A model generated the notes under the pieces. The model was not told the origin of the DNA, made no database searches, and worked only from the letters and a program-made list of their open reading frames with translations. This document shows, one piece after another, positions 7,166 through 15,372 of a stretch of DNA of 34,519 nucleotides. Source of the DNA: a virus. Where the stretch lies: positions 1 to 34,519 of the IMG/VR virus record IMGVR_UViG_3300043410_000718. The stretch is one strand, 5' to 3'. Position 1 is the first letter of the stretch. Every line of letters begins with the position of its first letter. Both the position numbers and the translations under genes were made by a program.

Positions 7166-8035
7166 TTAGTTTAATAATCCAATTGCAATATCCTTAACTT
7201 CTCTTTCAGCACCAGCTGCATATTTCTTATTACAAATTGCAATAGTATTACCAGATACTTTAATCATATACATTGGAATCATTGAAGTTGAAAAATCGTA
7301 TTTAACACCAATTTTCTTTAATTCAGTTCCAACATTCATAAATGAAGATGCATTTTTAACTGCCGCTTCAATTTTATCTAAATCAGCATCGTATCTACCT
7401 TCTTTAATTACTGATTCAAATTTGTTTGAATATTTTTTAGCACCATCCAATGATGGGTGTGAACCAATTGGTTTAACAACTTTACCATGTTTATCAACAA
7501 TCTGCATTAAGAAATCATCTTGTGATCCTCTCATACCAGTTGTATCTCTATCTATTACTTGAAAGATATTACCATCTTTTAGTTTTTTTTCAAAATGAAC
7601 TTTACCATTTTTATTTGATGATTCATTTACTTTTGTGATATTATACATATTACCTTTACCACTCTTAACTAAAGTTTCGTTTTCTTTACTTAAGATTTTA
7701 GTTTGAGGTAATTGTTCTTCTTCACCTTCAGCAGTTTGCCCAGCTCTTACCTTAGCCAAATCATCACCTTCAATCTTACCATCGTTATCAACATCTAATT
7801 TTTGTTGATTAGCGGTTAATTCAGCTTCTTTCCAAGATTTAATTTTTTCAGAAACTTCATTCCAATTAGAATCTACTTTATTAAAAAATGCTTTTTTCTC
7901 ATCATCAGATTTGAATTCATCTGGTGAAGATACACCATGCTTTTTTAACATAGCCTGGAAATATGATTGATAATCTTTTTCTTCTTCAAGAACTTCACCA
8001 ACTATTTTCTTTAATTGTTCTCTAGTAATTTTCAT
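7166..8035 (-). CDS. Uncharacterised head-region protein with an EF-hand-like loop
   Basis: This 289-residue protein starts MKITREQLKKIVGEVLEEEK, an N terminus seen on many marine T4-like phage head-region proteins. Residues 81-92 (DVDNDGKIEGDD) match an EF-hand calcium loop with Asp81, Asp83, Asp85 and Asp92, although position 12 is Asp instead of the usual Glu. Residues about 145-190 form a small domain (VHFEKKLKDGNIFQVIDRD), and the C terminus is 'NTIAICNKKYAAGAEREVKD'. It lies just upstream of the protease, where T4 has the prohead core genes 67 and 68. A core or minor capsid protein is plausible from position only. Confidence 0.6.
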   Translation of the reverse strand: MKITREQLKKIVGEVLEEEKDYQSYFQAMLKKHGVSSPDEFKSDDEKKAFFNKVDSNWNEVSEKIKSWKEAELTANQQKLDVDNDGKIEGDDLAKVRAGQTAEGEEEQLPQTKILSKENETLVKSGKGNMYNITKVNESSNKNGKVHFEKKLKDGNIFQVIDRDTTGMRGSQDDFLMQIVDKHGKVVKPIGSHPSLDGAKKYSNKFESVIKEGRYDADLDKIEAAVKNASSFMNVGTELKKIGVKYDFSTSMIPMYMIKVSGNTIAICNKKYAAGAEREVKDIAIGLLN

Positions 8036-8042
8036 ATGATAA

Positions 8043-8492
8043 TTATTTTCTAAGGGTGGTTACATTTTTACCGATGTTAGATAACCTTTCCTTTATTCTA
8101 TAAATATGATGATTGGTTCTTTTCCAAAAATTTTCACCTTTCATCTTATTCTCGCTTTTAATTTTACCATACCATTCTAAGAATTTTTCAATCTCGTCTA
8201 ATTTTCTACGAGTTTCTCTAATACCCAATCCTATCTTTTGGTTAGGTGTTAAAGTTTGATCCATTCTTAATTTTTGGAATCGGTTTTCATTAACTGAACT
8301 ATAACCAGTCAAAGATGCCATATGATTAACCCAATCTTTTCTATGATTACCATCGTTAGAAAATGCTCTAGGAGTGTCATAACCAGCTACATTACCGGTT
8401 ACGGAAGTTTCAGTTTTTAACTTTTCTTCCTCTTCTATTTCCTTTGCTATTTGTTTAATTTTAGCCTTTAATGCTTCTAGCTGATTTGACAT
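8043..8492 (-). CDS. Uncharacterised protein between portal and protease (possible prohead core protein)
   Basis: This 149-residue, charged, helical protein has an N-terminal coiled-coil segment (LEALKAKIKQIAKEIEEEEK), then 'SVTGNVAGYDTPRAFS', a motif that recurs in proteins of this region in related phages, and a basic helical C terminus. Its ATG overlaps the end of the upstream gene by 32 bases, so translation is probably coupled. By order (20, x, y, z, 21) it occupies the place of T4 prohead core genes 67/68, but I see no sequence match that would prove this. Confidence 0.6.
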   Translation of the reverse strand: MSNQLEALKAKIKQIAKEIEEEEKLKTETSVTGNVAGYDTPRAFSNDGNHRKDWVNHMASLTGYSSVNENRFQKLRMDQTLTPNQKIGLGIRETRRKLDEIEKFLEWYGKIKSENKMKGENFWKRTNHHIYRIKERLSNIGKNVTTLRK

Positions 8493-9339
8493 TTCTAATT
8501 TCCTTTAATAATTCATATGTAAGCATTAAAACTGAAACTTGCTTATCCTGATTCTCTTTTAAGAATTTATTTGATTTGAATAACTTAATCATTTCAGAAA
8601 TCTTAATTTTAGTTACTTTATCAGTAATATCTTTAGATTCGGAAATTAAAGCAGTTAATGCTTTCTTAGTTTCTTCTTCAATAAATTTAGGGAATGTTGA
8701 TGTATTGGATACATTATTGATGAATTCTCTTAATAGATTCTTTTGAGTTTCATCTAAATTAGAATATTTCTTATTAAAATTCTCAATTAATAACTTATAT
8801 GTTAATAATCTTAAATCTTCAGATTGTTTCTTAAACTCTTCATATAATTTATCTTGAGTTTTAGGGGATATCTTAGTATCCGTAATGTGTTCTAAGATAG
8901 TGTTATTAGAGTTAATAAAATCTCTAATTTCTACCTTTCTACCCTGTGTTTTAGATTCAAACACTTTATAGATAGATGCTAACACTTTGTAATTTTGTAA
9001 ATTTGATGATAAAAACTTATCCAAATCATATGATTCTTTGATAGTTTTAATCAAATTATACTTTTCTTTGTTAAGTTTATTCTCGTCAATTTTCTTTCTT
9101 TCTTCTACGATTTCCTCTAAAAATAATTTAGCGTCATCAACGGAAGTATATTTCTCCTTAACGATTTGATTATATAATTTAAGTTCTTTAGCTAATTCTT
9201 TTTTAGAATTAAAAAACTCCTTAATAATTGATTCGGACACATTCTTTTTTGAACTAGCCAATACCTCCTGGGTAATTTGCTTAACCAATAATTCAAATAA
9301 AATAGCCGTATTTTTAAACTTTGAGTGTTTAACTTTCAT
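8461..9339 (-). CDS. Uncharacterised helical protein downstream of the portal gene
   Basis: This is a 292-residue, Lys/Glu-rich, almost wholly alpha-helical protein beginning MKVKHSKFKNTAILFELLVK. There is no signal peptide, membrane segment or catalytic motif. Blocks such as 'FNSKKELAKELKLYNQIVKE' and 'LEEIVEERKKIDENKLNKEK' suggest coiled coils. It starts after a 78-base gap following the portal gene that holds a NATAAATA element and a 12-base palindrome, so it may begin a transcript. Head-assembly function is suggested only by its position between portal and prohead protease. Confidence 0.6.
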   Translation of the reverse strand: MKVKHSKFKNTAILFELLVKQITQEVLASSKKNVSESIIKEFFNSKKELAKELKLYNQIVKEKYTSVDDAKLFLEEIVEERKKIDENKLNKEKYNLIKTIKESYDLDKFLSSNLQNYKVLASIYKVFESKTQGRKVEIRDFINSNNTILEHITDTKISPKTQDKLYEEFKKQSEDLRLLTYKLLIENFNKKYSNLDETQKNLLREFINNVSNTSTFPKFIEEETKKALTALISESKDITDKVTKIKISEMIKLFKSNKFLKENQDKQVSVLMLTYELLKEIRNVKSARSIKG

Positions 9340-9368
9340 TACAAACGTCTGTTTTTTACTTTATATAT

Positions 9369-9380
9369 GTAAATATTTAC
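9369..9380. repeat. 12-base perfect palindrome GTAAATATTTAC
   Basis: GTAAATATTTAC reads the same on both strands and lies 30 bases upstream of the ATG at 9339, next to the NATAAATA element. Such palindromes can be binding sites for dimeric regulators, but in AT-rich DNA one copy may be chance. I found no second copy by eye. Confidence 0.35.
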
Positions 9381-9383
9381 CAC

Positions 9384-9391
9384 TATAAATA
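9384..9391 (-). promoter_or_regulatory. TATAAATA element downstream of the portal gene
   Basis: The plus strand reads CACTATAAATATAATATAAC, inside the 78-base gap 9340-9417. On the coding strand it is TATATTTATAG, 44 bases upstream of the next ATG. Like the copy at 2238 it carries the extra C (CTATAAATA) of the T4-type late promoter but points away from the genes. Confidence 0.35.
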
Positions 9392-9417
9392 TAATATAAC
9401 TTTAGATTACGGAAATT

Positions 9418-11325
9418 TTAGATATCCGTTAGTATGTTTTTATCATCTAATAGTGATCCTGTATCCTCATTTTTAATAGATTCTACATTTTCTTTTAATA
9501 CTTGCTTACCTTTTTTCTTAGCACTTGCTGATTGAATCTTCTTTCTAATAGCATCTCTTAACATTTTTTCAGAATCAGAAATATGTTGTAATTTACCCAT
9601 AATTCTTTCTTTTCTAGTTTCTCTGCCAAAATTTCTACTTACATCTGCTTTACCTAATGGGTCTCTACCAAATGCATTTTCATCAGTTCCATTATCACCT
9701 GTCATTTGAGGTCTTCCACCTTTCTTACCATTTTCAGCACTTGTATCTTCTTTATCTTTAACTACCGGTTCACCATCTGCTTTTGGTTCTTCAGGTTGGT
9801 CCGGTGTTTGTGGTTGTTCTTGACCCATTGCAGGTTGTTCTGGTTTGTTTTCCTCATCATACGGGTCAACACCTTCCATTTCAATCTTAGTTAATCTATT
9901 CAAATCAAATGTATCCAATACTACATCTTCTCTTTGTTTAGATATTTCCTCTTCGGTTAATTTGAAAATGTTATGATAAATCCATTCATTAGATAACATC
10001 TTCAATGATTTCATATCAGTAGCCAGCCTAACTTTTTCAGCCCATAAATTGATTTTCTCTTGCTCATAGATTGTAGATGGGTTTGTTAATTCCAATTTGA
10101 AATCAATTGCATCCATTCCTTCAAATCCGTTAGCCATTAAGTGAGCAATTGCCACCTGTGTTAATTCAGATACTACAACTCTTTGGATTCTTTCAATTGT
10201 TCTTGCAAAACGAATATCTTCTGCTGCTAAAGTTGCTTTACCACTAATATCTTCTTCGAATCCTAAAAACGCTTTAGGAACTTTTAATGCCGCAAATAAT
10301 TTAGCTTTTAAGTAATCGATATCTTCGATTGCAGTATATTGTAATCCGCTTAAGGTATCAATTTGAGTTCCACTATCACCACCTCTAACTGGCATAAAGA
10401 AGTCTTCAGTGATATTCATCATATTGTATTTAAGATTGTAATCCCCAGTCTTTTGATCTTGGAATGGAGTTTTCTTAATCTTATTTATGATTTTTTGCAT
10501 ATAGTTATCCACTTCTTGAGGAGGGATGTTACCTATATCAATTTTGAATATTCTTTTTTCAGGTGCTCTCATAATTCTATGAATCATCATCGCATCTTCC
10601 ATCAAAGTAATTTGTTTCCACAATCTTCTACCATTCTCAATCATCGCCTTACCATAAGGTAGATAGTTGGTATCAGAATATAAACGGAAGTGAGCCATCT
10701 CAAAGTTATCATATTCCTTCTTACCTAAATAATCTGGATCAACAGTAAATTTGATACCGGTCTCATGTCTATTAACCCTTGATGGGTCATGTGGAGATTC
10801 GGTTCTTTGCGTATGATAAACTGATTGAGGGAATACATTTACAACACCCTCACCTTCTACAATTTCCAATACTAAAAATTGGTCACCATATTTAGTTAAG
10901 TTTCTTATCCACGGCCATAGATTGAATTCAACATTCATTATATCGTAGAATAAGTTATGTAATGCTTCTTTTACATCATGATTTGAAGTTTTAATTGTTA
11001 ATACATCTCCAAATTCATTTTTGGTAGTACATTCATCCGCATAGATATCTAATGCCGATGCTATGATTGGGTCTTGATCCATCGCATCATAATCCAAAAA
11101 CAACTCCCTTCTGATTGTTTGATATGAAAGTTGTGTTTGTAATGCGTTATATTGATAACCAGATTGTAATTTGTAAAATCTATCCTTTAATGTTTTAAGG
11201 TTAGATTGCCCCTGGCTTTGTTCAGTATCAACGACCTTCGTTTTTCCATTTTCAGTCTTTACAATCACATTGGTTGCAAAGAGTTTTCTCATTCTTTCGA
11301 AAAACGAATTATTATTTTCTGCCAT
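9418..11325 (-). CDS. 20: Portal vertex protein, gp20-like
   Basis: This is a 635-residue protein; T4 gp20 has 524, and the extra length is a Pro/Glu/Gln-rich, disordered C-terminal tail (about 490-635). Portal hallmarks are 'YDAMDQDPIIASALDIYADE' near residue 75, 'DTLSGLQYTAIEDIDYLKAK' near 325, and 'ALKVPKAFLGFEEDISGKAT' near 346. The dodecameric portal starts head assembly, binds terminase during packaging and later carries the neck. It overlaps the cupin gene by 14 bases, and its leader is A/T-rich without a Shine-Dalgarno. gp18 and gp19 (sheath and tube), which lie between 17 and 20 in T4, are replaced here by two small accessory genes. Confidence 0.94.
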   Translation of the reverse strand: MAENNNSFFERMRKLFATNVIVKTENGKTKVVDTEQSQGQSNLKTLKDRFYKLQSGYQYNALQTQLSYQTIRRELFLDYDAMDQDPIIASALDIYADECTTKNEFGDVLTIKTSNHDVKEALHNLFYDIMNVEFNLWPWIRNLTKYGDQFLVLEIVEGEGVVNVFPQSVYHTQRTESPHDPSRVNRHETGIKFTVDPDYLGKKEYDNFEMAHFRLYSDTNYLPYGKAMIENGRRLWKQITLMEDAMMIHRIMRAPEKRIFKIDIGNIPPQEVDNYMQKIINKIKKTPFQDQKTGDYNLKYNMMNITEDFFMPVRGGDSGTQIDTLSGLQYTAIEDIDYLKAKLFAALKVPKAFLGFEEDISGKATLAAEDIRFARTIERIQRVVVSELTQVAIAHLMANGFEGMDAIDFKLELTNPSTIYEQEKINLWAEKVRLATDMKSLKMLSNEWIYHNIFKLTEEEISKQREDVVLDTFDLNRLTKIEMEGVDPYDEENKPEQPAMGQEQPQTPDQPEEPKADGEPVVKDKEDTSAENGKKGGRPQMTGDNGTDENAFGRDPLGKADVSRNFGRETRKERIMGKLQHISDSEKMLRDAIRKKIQSASAKKKGKQVLKENVESIKNEDTGSLLDDKNILTDI

Positions 11326-11605
11326 TTTTATTTTTATTTATTTCAATAATTCTAATAACTAAATTACCAATTCCTTTTATTACTCTATGGTATTTGTGAT
11401 TTTGTATAGGAATCACTTTTCCCACTTCTAAAACGATTGGTAACTCATCATCAAATTGAATTTTCCAATTTTTTCCATCTATAACTAATATTTCTCTATC
11501 CCACTCATCCTGATGCCACATTAATTCACTCTCATCAACCTCTTCTTTGAATAACCTATACTTTTTGATTTCAGTTAAGGTTACATCATAGTATTTTTGC
11601 TCCAT
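11312..11605 (-). CDS. Small cupin-fold protein
   Basis: This 97-residue protein fits a single cupin barrel: 'WHQDEWDREILVIDG' (about 30-44) as motif 1 and 'VGKVIPIQNHKYHRVIKG' (about 62-79) as motif 2, with His and Glu residues in metal-binding positions. The second half resembles the C-terminal cupin of type II mannose-6-phosphate isomerases. It could be a sugar isomerase-like or sugar-binding protein; a stand-alone cupin in a portal operon is unusual and its substrate is unknown. It starts 41 bases after the DUF5872-type gene, with a NATAAATA element between, and overlaps the portal gene by 14 bases. Confidence 0.62.
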   Translation of the reverse strand: MEQKYYDVTLTEIKKYRLFKEEVDESELMWHQDEWDREILVIDGKNWKIQFDDELPIVLEVGKVIPIQNHKYHRVIKGIGNLVIRIIEINKNKNGRK

Positions 11606-11619
11606 TATACGAAATTAAA

Positions 11620-11627
11620 AATAAATA
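11620..11627 (-). promoter_or_regulatory. AATAAATA element upstream of the cupin gene
   Basis: The plus strand reads AAAAATAAATATTTAAATT, 14 bases upstream of the cupin ATG. On the coding strand it is AAATATTTATTTTTAATTTC. It is one of eight gap elements; role inferred. Confidence 0.3.
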
Positions 11628-11646
11628 TTTAAATTTCCAACTTATT

Positions 11647-12192
11647 TTACCAATATTTGTAAGCCGGTTCAGATAATCCCAATTGTTTTGCATATTTTGG
11701 TAGATTACATCCCCACCAATTAGCAGAAGTTTTATCATGCTCCGTATCACATTTATGTCTAGCTGCAAATGATTTACTCGCTTCTAAACTATTAATCTTA
11801 ACTCTTAATCCCGTAGTATCACCAAAGGTAACTTTTTTAATACTATCACCATCCTTTACATAAACATACCACTTCTTAGGCCCACCTTTCTTTGGTTTGT
11901 TTAATTCCTTCTTTTCTTCCTCTTCCATTAAAGGTTGTGGGAAATCCAACCAAACTTCATTACCTTCAAATATTCCTTTTGAACCAACATCAGTTTTTTC
12001 AATGAACCATTTATCTTGAGCATTTTCTATAACCATCTTTTTTTGGTTATATAATTCTCTAGCTTCTCTAAACATTTCAAAATACTTAGGAGAACCATAT
12101 CTAAAAATTGATTCGTTTAATGGAGTATTAGTGGTTTCGTGATACAATAACCCCTCATTTACATTAGATTTATTTTCCAATAATATTTTCAT
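11647..12192 (-). CDS. DUF5872-domain protein
   Basis: An open frame begins at 12216, but that start overlaps the terminase gene and gives a hydrophobic leader unlike the rest; the ATG at 12192 (MKILLENKSNVNEG) follows the terminase stop and gives 181 residues. The C-terminal 60 residues, with 'KSFAARHKCDTEHDKTSANW' and 'WGCNLPKYAKQLGL', match the pattern of DUF5872, a small domain common in T4-like marine phages (conserved His, two Cys and Trp). The middle has 'PKKGGPKKWYVYVKDGDSIK'. Function is unknown; the domain may be structural. It lies between terminase and portal, where T4 has the tail sheath and tube genes. Confidence 0.6.
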   Translation of the reverse strand: MKILLENKSNVNEGLLYHETTNTPLNESIFRYGSPKYFEMFREARELYNQKKMVIENAQDKWFIEKTDVGSKGIFEGNEVWLDFPQPLMEEEEKKELNKPKKGGPKKWYVYVKDGDSIKKVTFGDTTGLRVKINSLEASKSFAARHKCDTEHDKTSANWWGCNLPKYAKQLGLSEPAYKYW

Positions 12193-12195
12193 ACA

Positions 12196-12203
12196 TATAA
12201 ATA
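12196..12203 (-). promoter_or_regulatory. TATAAATA element between terminase and DUF5872-type genes
   Basis: The plus strand reads CATATAAATATTAG. The element fills almost the whole gap between the terminase stop (12204-12206) and the ATG at 12192. On the coding strand it reads AATATTTATATGTATG. The layout is the same as at 19797-19804. Confidence 0.35.
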
Positions 12204-13787
12204 TTAGATTAACCATCTTATATCTTCATTTCCATCACCAATATTCATTTCATATGGATTTGCTCTCATTCTTTCATTAGAAGAACCCATTGAAAATCCA
12301 GTTGATGATATGGAATTGATTGCCACTTTAGCCATATCCATTCTTTCTTGTCTCAAACGAAGTGCGGTATCTCTTACCCATAACCCAATTGAAAATGACA
12401 TTACTAAGTCATCATTATATCCTCTCATAGCTTCTGCTCTATTTGTAAGCCATATGAAAGTAAACAACTCATCAATTAATCTTAAGGACTGAACCACAAC
12501 CTCTTTACCTCTGAAATATTCATCCAATTTGGATATAATCAAAGGTCGAGTTTTAGCTGAAGTAGTGAAACCAGCAACCTGCCTTCTTTCTTCTGCATTA
12601 AATTTATTTGTATATTGTTTCTCAATATCAATGTATTTGTAATCTTGAGTTTGGTAATAAAGATTTTGATAATTTCTATCAATAACTTGTTGGATTACCG
12701 CCCATCCAATATTCGCATTTTCTATTACTAAAAGTGCGTTATTCCATTCTGTTCCTACTGCAACCAAAAAATTTCCATAATCTTTGGTTTCCATCTTACC
12801 TCTATATTCCGCAACCTGCACATTATTTTCTATATCAAAGACATGGAAAGCCGAATAGTCACCTCCATCTCCCCTCGCCACGTCGGCTGCTACCATATAA
12901 GATTTATTGTAATCGGGGTATTCCCATTTCCAATAGTTTCCATCAAATCCCGTTTTCTCAATTGGCTCTTTAACAAAAGTTTCTTTATACCACATTAATA
13001 ATTCAGGTGGAATGACAGTATCACCGGAAGAAATAAAGTCACAATCACATTCCTGTGCTGCCAACTTCTCTCCTAATACTCTCGTTTGTGCATCTCTCCA
13101 ACTTTGGTCTCTTTCTGGGTGAACTGTCCAGTGAAGATAAATTGGATTGAATTCATTCGTTCCTTCTTCTGCACCTACCCATTGCTGATGAAACCAGTTA
13201 CCCACACCATTAGGTGTAGAAAGTGCAATACAACTACCACCCGTTGATAGGGCAGGTGTTGCAGATGCCCAAATCTCCACAATATCCGGTACGAATGCCG
13301 CCTCATCCACTACTAATAGAGATAGGGCTTCAGAACGACCTGCATCTGGAGAAGATGGAATGGCCTTTACTTGTGAACCATTTACTAATCTTAATGATAA
13401 TTTGTTATCTTCTTGAGTTGCTACCTTTAACCACGCTGGAAGGTTATCATACATAACCCTCACTTTCGTTACTAAGTTCTTAGCAACCTCTTGCTTAATC
13501 GCAATAACCAACACGTTGTAGTCTTGGTTGAATATCATTTTCCATAGGGAGAACCCCGCTGTCAATGTTGATATACCCGTTTGACGGGATTTCAAAACTA
13601 TATTAAATCTATGTTCCTTAAATTGAATTAAAGTTTTTTCCTGATATGGAAATAATTCAAATCTTAATTTTCCCTTTGTAGGGTGTTGTATCTTACAATA
13701 CTTTCTCATGAAATATACCGGATCACTGGCACATTTCTTATATTCTTCTTTGATTACATCTTTTAATGTTAATCCTTTATCTTGCAT
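12204..13787 (-). CDS. 17: Terminase large subunit, gp17-like
   Basis: The frame opens at 13790 with TTG; the adjacent ATG at 13787 (MQDKGLTLKDVIKEE) is the likely start, giving 527 residues (T4 gp17 has 610). ATPase motifs are Walker A 'SRQTGIST' (67-74) and Walker B 'LLVVDEAA' (158-165 region, Asp161-Glu162), with the coupling stretch 'ALSTPNGVGN' (188-197). The nuclease domain starts with 'AADVARGDGGDYSAF' (300-314), where Asp302 is a likely metal ligand, and 'LLVIENANIGW' carries the next acidic residue. It translocates DNA through the portal and cuts concatemers. It overlaps the upstream Cys-motif gene by 11 bases. Confidence 0.95.
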   Translation of the reverse strand: MQDKGLTLKDVIKEEYKKCASDPVYFMRKYCKIQHPTKGKLRFELFPYQEKTLIQFKEHRFNIVLKSRQTGISTLTAGFSLWKMIFNQDYNVLVIAIKQEVAKNLVTKVRVMYDNLPAWLKVATQEDNKLSLRLVNGSQVKAIPSSPDAGRSEALSLLVVDEAAFVPDIVEIWASATPALSTGGSCIALSTPNGVGNWFHQQWVGAEEGTNEFNPIYLHWTVHPERDQSWRDAQTRVLGEKLAAQECDCDFISSGDTVIPPELLMWYKETFVKEPIEKTGFDGNYWKWEYPDYNKSYMVAADVARGDGGDYSAFHVFDIENNVQVAEYRGKMETKDYGNFLVAVGTEWNNALLVIENANIGWAVIQQVIDRNYQNLYYQTQDYKYIDIEKQYTNKFNAEERRQVAGFTTSAKTRPLIISKLDEYFRGKEVVVQSLRLIDELFTFIWLTNRAEAMRGYNDDLVMSFSIGLWVRDTALRLRQERMDMAKVAINSISSTGFSMGSSNERMRANPYEMNIGDGNEDIRWLI

Positions 13788-14454
13788 CAAAAATTCTATT
13801 TATGATAGGGTTGTTAAGTTCTCTCAATTTTGCTTCATACAAAACAATATCTTCTTCTAACTCTAACAAACCATTATCTATATTAGCTATCTCCGCTTCC
13901 ATATCCGCTTTCATTTCATCCATCGGTTTTGGTAAATGCCAGATTTCAATTCTACCATCTTCCAACACTTGCTCATAATGTGGTTTCAATTCTCTGATAC
14001 CATCTTCTATTTGAGCTTTAGCTTCGGTTGCATGAGCAATAGCTCTTCTGAATAACCTAAAATTTTTATATTCTTCAAAGACACCTAATTTAGTAGCTTC
14101 TTTATCCATTTCTATATTACAATCTATACAATATCCAGATTGTTGAATAAGAAGTTTATCATTTGGCCCATATTTTTGCTTTGTGCAATCTAAGTTTGAA
14201 CACCTTTCCTTTTCCCTTAAATATTCTCTGATTGCCTGATAAGCCTCGTGGTTCTTTCCGGTTTTTAATACGAATCCTTCTTTTTGTTCGTATTGATGTG
14301 TTTCATCTTCCCACTTTTCACCTACCTCTCGTTTGATATGTGGATTTGATTTTTCATATCCAAACGCTCTATTTGGGTCTTCTCCCTTAAACACAAAATC
14401 CACCAATTCACGGCGGGTTTTATGCATTAAATTTTTCTTAAATTCTTTTGCCAT
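13777..14454 (-). CDS. Uncharacterised protein with four-Cys zinc-ribbon-like motif; possible terminase partner
   Basis: This is a 225-residue protein. Cys85, Cys90, Cys109 and Cys112 (CSNLDC ... GYCIDC) are spaced like a zinc ribbon. The C-terminal third is helical and acidic ('MKADMEAEIANIDNGLLELE', then 'DIVLYEAKLRELNN'), probably a coiled coil. It is directly upstream of gp17 and overlaps it, where T4 has gp16, the small terminase; gp16 also oligomerises by a coiled coil, but I do not recognise a gp16 sequence or a zinc ribbon in that family. It may be a divergent small terminase or another DNA-binding partner. The start ATG follows a 40-base A/T-rich gap. Confidence 0.55.
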   Translation of the reverse strand: MAKEFKKNLMHKTRRELVDFVFKGEDPNRAFGYEKSNPHIKREVGEKWEDETHQYEQKEGFVLKTGKNHEAYQAIREYLREKERCSNLDCTKQKYGPNDKLLIQQSGYCIDCNIEMDKEATKLGVFEEYKNFRLFRRAIAHATEAKAQIEDGIRELKPHYEQVLEDGRIEIWHLPKPMDEMKADMEAEIANIDNGLLELEEDIVLYEAKLRELNNPIINRIFDAR

Positions 14455-14494
14455 AACCTGTTTTATATATCTATATATATTAATTAAAATGAGA

Positions 14495-15331
14495 TTAAGA
14501 TATTTTTCTCACTCTTATTTGTATTTTTGGGGAATATCCTTCTGGTAATTCATTTCTAACCCCTTCAAACGATTCCACTTTATCAACAAAGTATTCTACT
14601 TCTAATATCTTATCGGTAAGGTTCATAATTGTTTGAGAAGATGTAAACATAGATTTTGCTTGTCTTCTCATATTCAATTGAGATTCTTTTGGAAAAAATT
14701 CTTTTCTCATTGCAGCTCCAATCTCTCTCCAATCTTCAACTTTATCAACTGATTTTTCAGCTGATATTTTTCTTATTTTAGAGGATAGGTATTTTTCACC
14801 ATGAGTATATCCAGCATCAGTAAACATATGCCCATGATTAGTTCTAACCACCGGATGTAATATGTTGTGTAATTTAACATCAGGTTTGTGCATTGATGTT
14901 GCTTCAATACTAATCATATGATGTGGAGAAGATATAAATGTATGCCCTTTTAACGCCAATTTGCTACCTCCTGTATATGTTAAACATGATTTTAAAGCAT
15001 CTTTAAGAGTTTTTTGAGATATAATATGTCTCATTTTATCTCCATCTGGACCGGCTTTACCTTTCTTTTTAACTAATTTCTTTTCAACCTCATCATGACC
15101 AACTAATAATGCCGCATTTACTGCACCAATTCCATACTCATTTAAACCCTCACTCCAATCGGTAATTAAATCATGTAAATAAGCCACTTCTACACCATCA
15201 ATAATAGTATGAACTATTTCTAATTTTGGTTTGTAAGCTCTATCTCTATTCTTAGCAAGGATAAATTTATCGTTTACCTCCTTTGATACGATGATACATT
15301 CTACTAATTGTTCGGTGTCTAAAAAGCTCAT
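14495..15331 (-). CDS. Ntn-hydrolase-like protein (NRDE/TANGO2 or peptidase C45 type)
   Basis: This is a 278-residue protein. Near the N terminus, 'ECIIVSKEVNDKFILAKNRD' (11-30) followed by 'RAYKP' matches the NRDE/TANGO2 layout: Cys, hydrophobic strand, then Ala-x-Asn-Arg-Asp and a Pro. 'GLNEYGIGAVNAALLVG' (62-78) and 'VVRTNHGHMFTDAGY' match further conserved blocks of N-terminal-nucleophile acyltransferases (C45), where TNH is conserved. In those enzymes a precursor is cut before a Cys that becomes the nucleophile; here Cys12 would be the candidate. Substrate unknown: amide, acyl or peptide bonds are possible. A 40-base gap separates it from the Cys-motif gene downstream, and a NATAAATA element lies upstream. 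Confidence 0.55.
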   Translation of the reverse strand: MSFLDTEQLVECIIVSKEVNDKFILAKNRDRAYKPKLEIVHTIIDGVEVAYLHDLITDWSEGLNEYGIGAVNAALLVGHDEVEKKLVKKKGKAGPDGDKMRHIISQKTLKDALKSCLTYTGGSKLALKGHTFISSPHHMISIEATSMHKPDVKLHNILHPVVRTNHGHMFTDAGYTHGEKYLSSKIRKISAEKSVDKVEDWREIGAAMRKEFFPKESQLNMRRQAKSMFTSSQTIMNLTDKILEVEYFVDKVESFEGVRNELPEGYSPKIQIRVRKIS

Positions 15332-15348
15332 TTATATAATATTACTAC

Positions 15349-15356
15349 AATAAATA
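15349..15356 (-). promoter_or_regulatory. AATAAATA element upstream of the Ntn-hydrolase-like gene
   Basis: The plus strand reads ACAATAAATATACAAC, 17 bases upstream of the ATG at 15331, within a 41-base gap. On the coding strand it reads GTATATTTATTGT. It is one of eight gap elements. Confidence 0.32.
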
Positions 15357-15372
15357 TACAACTTAAAAAGTG

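Noticed and set aside
11586-11768. Short minus-strand frame between the cupin and DUF5872-type genes
   Set aside because: It is out of frame with and overlaps the conserved DUF5872-type C terminus; no family pattern.
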